A stretch of DNA of 12,088 nucleotides from Candidatus Bathyarchaeota archaeon. Lineage in GTDB: Archaea; Thermoproteota; Bathyarchaeia; Bathyarchaeales; Bathyarchaeaceae. The DNA is taken from NCBI GenBank assembly GCA_029881555.1, contig JAOUMI010000011.1, positions 1 through 12,088 on the forward strand, given 5' to 3'. A program made the position numbers and the translations under genes. Under the pieces are notes generated by a model. That model made no database searches. It saw only the letters and a program-made list of their open reading frames with translations, and was not told where the DNA came from. Below, in pieces: positions 6,422-12,088 of this stretch. Every line of letters begins with the position of its first letter. Within the stretch, counting starts at the first letter, position 1.

Positions 6422-6494
6422 AGTTGTGCAGAAGACTTAAGCAAAAGAAATGATCAATAAATGAAGGGAGAGAGCGCCGCAAGGGGTGTGAAAA

Positions 6495-7013
6495 ATGGGC
6501 TATGGAGAAGCGTGGAAGGTGCTGGCTGACCTGATCACCGAGCTCCGAAAGAAAGGGGAGATCATTCCACCTCACGTAATGAACGACTTGCGCTCTGCCA
6601 AGACTATGATACAAATTCTGAAAGCCGACCCCACCCACCTTGAAAACCTCCCAAGGATCGAGACGTACTTGGAAAGCGTAGAATCGTCCCTCGTCTTCAT
6701 GATGCAAGAAAAATTCGGCTCTAGCTATGTTGAACAGTGGATTAAAAAGCTGGAAGAGGCTAGAAGAGCTCCTGAGGAAGAAGAGGAAGCCGCCCCTAGG
6801 TTTGTCCCGGGACTCCCACGAGGTAAACATTGGGTGCGAGTTCAGGTTTCAGAAGATGCGCAAAAGAACGATATAAAAAGATTGGCAAAGGAGAACAAAC
6901 TTTCAAGCAAAATGCAAAAAAACGGGTATATGCTCGTTTACGGCGATATTGAAAATGTCAAGCTTTTTGTAAAAAAGATGGCGAAAAAGCTTCAGGTCGA
7001 AAGAAAACGATAA
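6495..7013 (+). CDS. DUF2096 family archaeal protein
   Basis: This protein of 172 residues starts at ATG 6495 with GGGGTG 6 nt upstream. I recognise the N-terminal pattern WKVLADLITELRKKGE.IPP.VMNDLRSAKTMI (7-39) as the archaeal DUF2096 family, which has no assigned biochemical role. The N-terminal part (about 1-90) is predicted all-helical and ends in a charged helix (YVEQWIKKLEEARRA). A linker with five consecutive glutamates (94-98) and a Pro/Gly-rich turn follows. The C-terminal domain (about 110-172) is alternating strand and helix and strongly basic, ending KLFVKKMAKKLQVERKR. No signal peptide or membrane segment is visible, so it is probably cytoplasmic. It is divergent from psmA and lies 121 bp before smc on the same strand. 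Whether it shares a transcript with smc cannot be decided. The basic C-terminal domain could bind nucleic acid (speculative). Confidence 0.75.
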   Translation: MGYGEAWKVLADLITELRKKGEIIPPHVMNDLRSAKTMIQILKADPTHLENLPRIETYLESVESSLVFMMQEKFGSSYVEQWIKKLEEARRAPEEEEEAAPRFVPGLPRGKHWVRVQVSEDAQKNDIKRLAKENKLSSKMQKNGYMLVYGDIENVKLFVKKMAKKLQVERKR

Positions 7014-7051
7014 AAACGTAGGCACTTCGCTTGCACAAGAGTTAAAACGAC

Positions 7052-7075
7052 TTTCTATAATATTTTTTGTAGAAA
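7052..7075 (+). promoter_or_regulatory. Possible DUF2096 terminator and smc promoter region
   Basis: In the 121-bp gap before smc, TTTCTATAATATTTTTTG contains a TATA-like run (7056-7063) and then six T (7063-7068). An inverted repeat TTTCTA (7052-7057) / TAGAAA (7070-7075) brackets it. The TATA-like run is about 75 bp upstream of the smc ATG, which fits a promoter with a leader near 50 nt. The T-run, about 50 nt after the DUF2096 stop, could also end transcription of that gene. Both readings are tentative. Confidence 0.35.
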
Positions 7076-7134
7076 AAAGCCAAAAACGGTTAGGCATACC
7101 TTTCAAACCAGTAATACGAAGGGCGGGTTCAAAA

Positions 7135-10100
7135 ATGCCGTACATCAAAAAAATCGAGATGAAGGGTTTCAAATCTTTTGATCCAAAAGCTGCTACAATC
7201 CTGCTAGACAAGGGTTTCACTGTGCTCACAGGACCAAACGGCAGTGGAAAAACAAACATCGTGGACGCTGTTCTATTTGGATTAGGCGAGCTGAGCGCTA
7301 GAAGACTCAGAGCTGAAAGTTTCTCAAAACTCATATTTCACGGAAGCCCGGAAGCAGAGGTGGAGAAGGCAAAGCTTGCCAAGGTCATTATTCAATTCGA
7401 CAACTCTGACAATCGCATACCGGTGGACACCATCTCAGTAACCATTTCCCGGGAAGTCCACAAAAACGGTCAAAGCATCTATCGGCTTAACGGGAGGAGA
7501 ATTTCCAGAACCCGCATTGTCGACATACTGTCCATGGCTGGAATCAGCCCCACCGGGCACAACGTGATCGTGCAGGGAACGATCACACGTATGGCTGAGA
7601 TATCTCCTCACGAACGTAGGAAGATCATAGACGACATGGTTGGTATAGCTCAGTATGACGCTGAAAAGGCTGCAGCCGAAGAGAGACTTCGAGCTGCTGA
7701 GATATCTATTCGAACCGCCATGGGCAGGGTAGACGAGGTGCAGAAGAGGGTGGACGATCTAGAGAGAGAACGCAACGAGTTGCTCCGCCACTGTTTTATT
7801 CAAGAGGAAATCAAACGGTTCGAAGCTATGAAAGTCTCCCACGAAATTTCGGGAACTGAAAGAAAAATTGGTGATCTCTCATTAAAGATCGAGGAGGTCA
7901 GAGGCAGGGTTGAAAACTCGAGGCGGTTAAGAGAAGAATGCAGAACTCAACGTCATGAAGTCGAAACTGAGTGGAGAAAACTCAGTTCAGAAAAAGTTGA
8001 GGAGGGCGGAACACGCGTTCTCGAAGTTCAGATCAAGATAGGCGAAATCAAATCGAAGCTAACCGAACTCACAACAAAAATTGGGGCGGGTACAGCAAGC
8101 CTCGAAGGGCTTAGAAGAGTGAGAGAAAACAACCTTCAACAACTTGAAGCAATCAAAAATGAAATTGCTGAAAACCGTAAAGAGATTCAAAAACTGAAAC
8201 GGATGCACGATCGTTTATCCGAAATGATTAGGACTAAACAATTCCAATACGATGCTATCCAAAACGAGACCGCACAGCTCTGGGCAAACCTGGGTGAAAA
8301 CAGCGAAAAAATTAGGCACATTGAACAGAAGTTAGACAGGCTTCACCAAAACATCATGGACCTTCGGAGCGATCACGCTCGAAGTCAAACAACAATCAGA
8401 GTTCTCTCAGGTAGGCGACACGATCTTAACGCTCGCAAAGATAGATTTGCATCCACTCTTAACGAGCTGAAAAAGTCCCTCAGGGATCTCCAAACCGTTC
8501 AAAAAGAGCAGAAGACTCGACTTAAGAGCTTACAAAGAAACTTGGAACAAAGAATCATTCAGAAAGACTCAATAGAGAAAGAAATCAGTCAGGCAGGAAA
8601 GATCGCGGAGTCAGCTCGAGAGGCGGTTGTAGAGTTTATCACTCAGCGGGAACTCGCCGAAACCGTTGCGGGCGAGGAAAAGGCTTTGAGAAACATCGAG
8701 GAACTCGGAGAACTCGGCGTGATCCCTGGGGTATACGGCCGATTGAGAAGTTTGATTAAGATAGAAGGGACTTACAAGCAGGCTGTAGAGGCGACAGCAG
8801 CTGGTTGGCTGAACTCCATTGTTGTCCGAGATTTTGATTCGGCTTTCACGTGTGCCGAAACGCTGAAACGCTTGAAGCTGGGCAGAGTGAAGATCATCCC
8901 TCTCAAGGAATTGCCAGTTAAGTCTCGTAATTCCGCGAAAATCAGAGGGGTGAGAGGTGTTGCCTCTAGGTTTGTTAAGTGTGAAAAACGGTATGAGCCC
9001 GCCGTAGTTTTCGTTTTTGGAGATACTTTGATAGCAGGGGATAACGAGGCGGCTCTTGCCGCTTCTCGTGGCGGTTATCGAGCAGTCACCGTTAATGGAG
9101 ATCTTTACGAAGCTGGCGGAGGGATAGAGAGCGGATATTACCGTTCTCCCATCGACTTTTCCTCTGTCATCCCAAGTGAGTCCGCTGTCAAAAGCTTAGA
9201 CGAAGCCGTGAGGACCCTCCGAGAGCATCTGACGAGGAGAGGGGACGAAATGACCATTTTCGAAGAGGAAATTGACAATACTCGAGTGCAGATCGCCAGA
9301 CTAGCCGAAGCCATCACCGCCCTTGAAGGTGAAATCACGCGAATACGCAGAAGTATCAAGCGAAGCAAGCGCAATACACGGCGATTTGAGAAACTTATTC
9401 AACGTGCTCAAAGGAGGCTTGAAAAAGAAAGGACACAGTTAAAACACCGAAAAGCACAACGAAAAACCATTCAAAAAGAGGTGCAGGACCTAGACAACGA
9501 ATTAGCTGTGCTGCGACAGAAAACAGATCCTTCTCGAATCCAAGAAATGGAAATTCAGCGAGAAAAACTGGCTGAAGAAGTCATAGAGGCGAGGCAGAGG
9601 CTTATCAGCGTGGAAACCGAACTTTCAACCCTCAGGTCTAAACTCAAAAATGTTCTCATAACGGCTTCTGGCAACATCAGGATTCAGCTCAGAAAGGTGA
9701 ACGGACAGCTCTCTATTGTAGAGAGGGAGGGTGAGGACGCACTTCAACAGAAAGAGAAACTTGAATGGGAACTCTCAAAACTTGAAACCGCTAAAGAGGA
9801 GCTTTCCCGTTCCGTTTTGACCGCTAGGAAAGAGGCAAAGAAGTTCACGTCCCAAATTGACAACATCGACAAGAAACTGCACAGACTTGACGCTGAGTAC
9901 GAGCGGGCTGACGGATTACTCAACCGACTTCAGCTTGAACTCCAAACACTTCAGTTGCGGATGGATCAGCATTATTATCGGCTGAGGGAAATCGGTTACG
10001 AGGAACCTCTAAAAGTTTTGCCAGATCAGGTAGTGGCGGCTGAATCATCGCTCAAGCTGATGCGATTTGAGTTGGAGCGCCTCGGAGCCGTTAATCAAAT

Positions 10101-10680
10101 AGCCCAGTCGCACTACGCTGAACAGATTTCACGATACCGAGAGTTATCTGTTCGCATGAACGAGCTGGAGAGGGAGAAACAAGCTATAGTCTCTTTCATG
10201 GATGAAATTGAACGGAAAAAACGCAAGGTTTTCATGGACGCTTTTAACCAAATAAACGAAAAATTCGGCGGGTACTTCTCGAAACTTACGGGTGGTGGAG
10301 AGGCTGCTCTTAAATTGGAGAAGCCTGAGGAACCGTTTTCTGGCGGAGTAGACATGGTTGTTCAGTTCTCTGGCAAGCCTCCGATCCTTGTGAGCGGAGC
10401 TAGCAGCGGGGAGAGATCAGTGGCCGCCGTTGCCTACATATTCGCTCTGCAAGACTTTTCACCTGCAACCTTCTACCTCTTCGACGAAGTTGACGCACAC
10501 ATGGACGCCTTTCACGTGAGCAAACTGGGAGAGTTGCTGGCTGAGGAGTCGATCGGGTCGCAATTTCTGGTTATCACTCTGAAGCCCGAGATGGTTAGCA
10601 AGGCAGAGAGAGTCTATGGCGTATATGAGCGCAACGGAGTCTCCCACGTAATTTCAACCACGTTTAAGGAGACAGCCTAA
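7135..10680 (+). CDS. smc: Chromosome segregation protein SMC
   Basis: This full-length SMC ATPase has 1181 residues, the usual size. The N-terminal head has the KGFKSF motif (10-15), Walker A GPNGSGKT (33-40), an R-loop region SARRLRAES and the Q-loop VQGTI. Long coiled coils (about 170-515 and 690-1030) flank a hinge (about 520-680) that begins near GVIPGVYGRL and carries the glycine-rich interface AGGGIESG (660-667). The C-terminal head has the signature region SGASSGERS (1087-1095), Walker B FYLFDEVD with D1117 and E1118, and the D-loop AHMD. SMC dimers with ScpA and ScpB entrap and loop DNA for chromosome compaction and segregation. The signature reads ASSGER where (L/M)SGGE is usual. 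ATG 7135 is chosen because it puts KIEMKGFKSF at the normal position; the Shine-Dalgarno (GGGCGGG) is weak. The stop overlaps the scpA ATG by 1 nt. Confidence 0.97.
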   Translation: MPYIKKIEMKGFKSFDPKAATILLDKGFTVLTGPNGSGKTNIVDAVLFGLGELSARRLRAESFSKLIFHGSPEAEVEKAKLAKVIIQFDNSDNRIPVDTISVTISREVHKNGQSIYRLNGRRISRTRIVDILSMAGISPTGHNVIVQGTITRMAEISPHERRKIIDDMVGIAQYDAEKAAAEERLRAAEISIRTAMGRVDEVQKRVDDLERERNELLRHCFIQEEIKRFEAMKVSHEISGTERKIGDLSLKIEEVRGRVENSRRLREECRTQRHEVETEWRKLSSEKVEEGGTRVLEVQIKIGEIKSKLTELTTKIGAGTASLEGLRRVRENNLQQLEAIKNEIAENRKEIQKLKRMHDRLSEMIRTKQFQYDAIQNETAQLWANLGENSEKIRHIEQKLDRLHQNIMDLRSDHARSQTTIRVLSGRRHDLNARKDRFASTLNELKKSLRDLQTVQKEQKTRLKSLQRNLEQRIIQKDSIEKEISQAGKIAESAREAVVEFITQRELAETVAGEEKALRNIEELGELGVIPGVYGRLRSLIKIEGTYKQAVEATAAGWLNSIVVRDFDSAFTCAETLKRLKLGRVKIIPLKELPVKSRNSAKIRGVRGVASRFVKCEKRYEPAVVFVFGDTLIAGDNEAALAASRGGYRAVTVNGDLYEAGGGIESGYYRSPIDFSSVIPSESAVKSLDEAVRTLREHLTRRGDEMTIFEEEIDNTRVQIARLAEAITALEGEITRIRRSIKRSKRNTRRFEKLIQRAQRRLEKERTQLKHRKAQRKTIQKEVQDLDNELAVLRQKTDPSRIQEMEIQREKLAEEVIEARQRLISVETELSTLRSKLKNVLITASGNIRIQLRKVNGQLSIVEREGEDALQQKEKLEWELSKLETAKEELSRSVLTARKEAKKFTSQIDNIDKKLHRLDAEYERADGLLNRLQLELQTLQLRMDQHYYRLREIGYEEPLKVLPDQVVAAESSLKLMRFELERLGAVNQIAQSHYAEQISRYRELSVRMNELEREKQAIVSFMDEIERKKRKVFMDAFNQINEKFGGYFSKLTGGGEAALKLEKPEEPFSGGVDMVVQFSGKPPILVSGASSGERSVAAVAYIFALQDFSPATFYLFDEVDAHMDAFHVSKLGELLAEESIGSQFLVITLKPEMVSKAERVYGVYERNGVSHVISTTFKETA

Positions 10681-11378
10681 TGTCTTCAACCGTTGGAAAA
10701 CCTTTCTACTTTCAGCCTCCTTGGAACATACTCTTTGAACTTCACAAGCTGAGAAAGGTGAGGCCGTGGGACGTGAACATAGCTTTTCTGTTGACATCCT
10801 TTGTAGAGGAAATGGAGAAGAGGGGAGATGTTGATTTTAGAGCCTCAGGGGTGGCGCTTGACTCGTCCTCCCTCATATACCTCATGAAGTCCAAGCTCCT
10901 GCTAAAACTGGAGGAACCTCCGGCTCCCCCTAAGCCCCCACCGGACTTTCTTCCCCCGCCTCTGTTCCTTCCTCTTCGCTACGAGTTAACGTCCACAACC
11001 ATCCAGCACCTGTTAGATGCTTTAGATGAAGTGCTTAAAGGTGAACGGCTGCCCGCATTGAAACCTCGTCTAGAACCCATCTTGCCGCCTCCACCAGAAT
11101 TTCTTCCTCCCATCGATCTCTACCTTATGGAAATCGAGAAACAAATGGAGAAGCTGTATCGCTCTCTCCTCCGGTTCGCTGATAAGGAGAGGCTGGTCGT
11201 CTTCTCTAAGATTGTAGCAGAACTGGAAAAACTCGAGGCTGTCAAAACGTTCATTGTCCTTCTCTTTCTCGCCCAGTCGGACAAGGTAAGTCTGTGGCAG
11301 GAAGAAAACTTCAGCGAGATTTACATAACCCTCTGCGAGGTCCAGCCCATTGGAGGTCAGGGAACAGGAATTATCTGA
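10680..11378 (+). CDS. scpA: Segregation and condensation protein A (kleisin)
   Basis: This kleisin has 232 residues. The N-terminal helical segment, with ILFELHKLRKVRPWDVNIAFLLTSF (17-41), matches the ScpA N-terminus that binds the SMC neck. The C-terminal segment, with VVFSKIVAELEKLEAVKTFIVLLFLAQSDKVSLWQ and FSEIYITL (about 180-225), is the winged-helix that caps the partner SMC head. Between them lie two proline-rich stretches (80-98 and 133-144), each containing PPP(D/E)FLPP, around a short helix. The middle of ScpA is where ScpB dimers bind. Its start codon overlaps the smc stop by 1 nt (TAATG), and its 3' end overlaps scpB by 29 nt, so the three subunits are translationally coupled. Confidence 0.93.
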   Translation: MSSTVGKPFYFQPPWNILFELHKLRKVRPWDVNIAFLLTSFVEEMEKRGDVDFRASGVALDSSSLIYLMKSKLLLKLEEPPAPPKPPPDFLPPPLFLPLRYELTSTTIQHLLDALDEVLKGERLPALKPRLEPILPPPPEFLPPIDLYLMEIEKQMEKLYRSLLRFADKERLVVFSKIVAELEKLEAVKTFIVLLFLAQSDKVSLWQEENFSEIYITLCEVQPIGGQGTGII

Positions 11379-11922
11379 ACGGTTTGGACTGGAAAAAGTG
11401 AGGCGTAAGTTAGCCTTGATAGAGGCGGCTCTCTATGTGGCTGGTCGTCCCCTAGATTTGAAAACGTTGGGGTCGGTGATCAACAGCCGTTCTAAGAGGA
11501 AAATCAAGATGCTCACAGGCGCGCTCATGAAGGAGTTTGAAAATCGTAACACGGCTCTTGAGATCATTGAGCTTGAGGATGAAAGGTTTGTTATGCAGCT
11601 AAAGGCGGAGTACACGCCGAGGGTTCGAAGGCTGGCTATAAGGCCTCTCCTCACCGTGGGTCCGCTGAAAACACTATCATACATTGCCTATCGCCAGCCA
11701 GTGTCTCAAACCCGAGTCATCGACGTGAGGGGACACCACGCTTACAATCACCTCAAACAGCTGGAAGAGCTGGGTTTGATCCACCGCGAAAGGATCGGAC
11801 GAACCAAGGTGATAGAGACCACCGAGTTTTTCGCCGACTACTTCAGCTTGAGCCATGATATGCGAACCATGAAGAAACAGCTAAAGAGCATATTCGGAGA
11901 GTTCGCTAAGCCTGAATCGTAA
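11350..11922 (+). CDS. scpB: Segregation and condensation protein B
   Basis: This protein of 190 residues has the tandem winged-helix layout of ScpB, the KITE subunit that dimerises and binds the ScpA linker. The first winged helix includes LALIEAALYVAGRPLDLKTLGSVI (about 21-44). The second includes LKTLSYIAYRQPVSQTRVIDVRG and YNHLKQLEELGLIHRE, followed by a TTEFFADYFSL element, matching the family pattern IAY+QPV...IRG...L..L...GLI. I chose TTG 11350 because GAGGT (11337-11341) lies 8 nt upstream inside scpA. No ATG occurs in frame before the first helix; GTG 11398 is the fallback and would shorten it by 16 residues. It is the last gene of the cluster, followed 18 nt later by a T-tract. Confidence 0.9.
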   Translation: MEVREQELSERFGLEKVRRKLALIEAALYVAGRPLDLKTLGSVINSRSKRKIKMLTGALMKEFENRNTALEIIELEDERFVMQLKAEYTPRVRRLAIRPLLTVGPLKTLSYIAYRQPVSQTRVIDVRGHHAYNHLKQLEELGLIHRERIGRTKVIETTEFFADYFSLSHDMRTMKKQLKSIFGEFAKPES

Positions 11923-11939
11923 AGATAAGGAGTGGATAG

Positions 11940-11946
11940 TTTTTTT
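11940..11946 (+). terminator. Poly-T terminator after scpB
   Basis: Seven consecutive T on the plus strand begin 18 nt after the scpB stop. Archaeal RNA polymerase often terminates at such U-tracts without a hairpin, so this is a reasonable 3' end for the smc-scpA-scpB transcript. Confidence 0.5.
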
Positions 11947-11949
11947 CTA

Positions 11950-11977
11950 CCCTATACGGGGAGAGAGGGCTATAGGG
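11950..11977. repeat. Inverted repeat CCCTATA / TATAGGG downstream of scpB
   Basis: Perfect 7-bp arms, CCCTATA at 11950-11956 and TATAGGG at 11971-11977, flank a purine-rich 14-nt spacer. It sits between the T-tract and the TATA-like elements at the right edge, so it could be an operator or a 3' stem. The sequence alone cannot decide. Confidence 0.4.
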
Positions 11978-12032
11978 GGTCTATAAAAGAAAGAGAAACA
12001 ACACAACAAACTTTTCACTCAAAGCCAATAAA

Positions 12033-12040
12033 CTTATATC
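12033..12040 (+). promoter_or_regulatory. TATA-like promoter element for a gene beyond the right edge
   Basis: CTTATATC preceded by AATAAA resembles an archaeal BRE plus box A. Initiation would fall near 12062, and no start codon with a recognisable gene appears before the window ends. A second TATA-like run, CTATAAAAG (11981-11989), lies 52 bp upstream. A 10-bp direct repeat, CAACACAACA, occurs at 11999-12008 and 12062-12071. Together these suggest a promoter region serving a rightward gene outside the window. Confidence 0.45.
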
Positions 12041-12088
12041 TTGAATTCTTGTAGTCCCAGTCAACACAACACAGGAAGAACAGCAAGC

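Noticed and set aside
6369..6830. Open frame of 153 codons on the minus strand, with Ser/Phe-rich product.
   Set aside because: It lies antisense to most of the DUF2096 gene, crosses the divergent promoter, and has no recognisable motif or ribosome-binding site.
6900..7334. Minus-strand open frame of 143 codons over the DUF2096 end and smc start.
   Set aside because: It is antisense to conserved coding sequence, including the SMC Walker A region, with no supporting signals.
1..12088. tRNA, rRNA, CRISPR array, insertion sequence or integrase signature.
   Set aside because: By eye I saw no regularly spaced repeats, no tRNA cloverleaf consensus in the short intergenic gaps and no transposase motifs. 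A tRNAscan or CRISPR search was not possible here.

Overview
This is archaeal chromosome. Twelve genes of the archaeal proteasome/exosome/ribosome-assembly superoperon run leftward over about half of the window. A divergent gene and an smc-scpA-scpB condensin cluster run rightward over the rest. The archaeal assignment rests on 20S proteasome alpha, the Rrp4/Rrp41/Rrp42 exosome, the SBDS and Brix proteins, ribosomal protein eL43 (L37Ae), KEOPS Pcc1, archaeal prefoldin beta, DUF3194 and DUF2096. Initiation regions use GAGGTG-type Shine-Dalgarno sites and TATA-like promoters. The presence of SMC-ScpA-ScpB and the overall protein flavour suggest a Bathyarchaeia-like lineage, but that placement is an inference and is less certain than 'archaeon'.

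Left block (minus strand, 6359 down to 1). The order of transcription is psmA, SBDS, rrp4, rrp41, rrp42, eL43, Brix protein, pcc1, pfdB, DUF3194, and a DHH phosphoesterase that runs off the left edge. Most junctions overlap by 1 to 59 nt. Only SBDS-rrp4 (about 20 nt) and pcc1-pfdB (about 75 nt) have real gaps. The block links protein turnover, 3'-5' RNA decay, large-subunit maturation, tRNA t6A modification and chaperoning. The small RNA polymerase gene rpoP, often found beside eL43 in this superoperon, is absent. Its place is taken by a long C-terminal tail on eL43 that overlaps the start of the Brix gene.

Middle (6360-6494). A 135-bp divergent intergenic region carries one TATA-like element readable on both strands. 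It separates psmA from a rightward DUF2096-family gene (6495-7013).

Right block (plus strand, 7014-11922). A 121-bp intergenic region with a possible U-tract terminator and promoter precedes smc (1181 aa), scpA and scpB. These are coupled by a 1-nt overlap and a 29-nt overlap and encode a complete bacterial-type SMC-kleisin-KITE condensin. The SMC ATPase signature motif is atypical (ASSGER where (L/M)SGGE is usual). ScpA carries two near-identical proline-rich segments. The last 166 bp hold a T-tract terminator, an inverted repeat and TATA-like elements, probably the promoter of a gene beyond the window.

No RNA genes, mobile elements, CRISPR arrays or defence genes were seen. No gene-free stretch exceeds 300 bp. 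The most interesting details are regulatory: a perfect 16-bp palindrome that would fold the DUF3194 ribosome-binding site into a hairpin with the upstream stop codon in its loop, and a weaker similar hairpin at rrp4.
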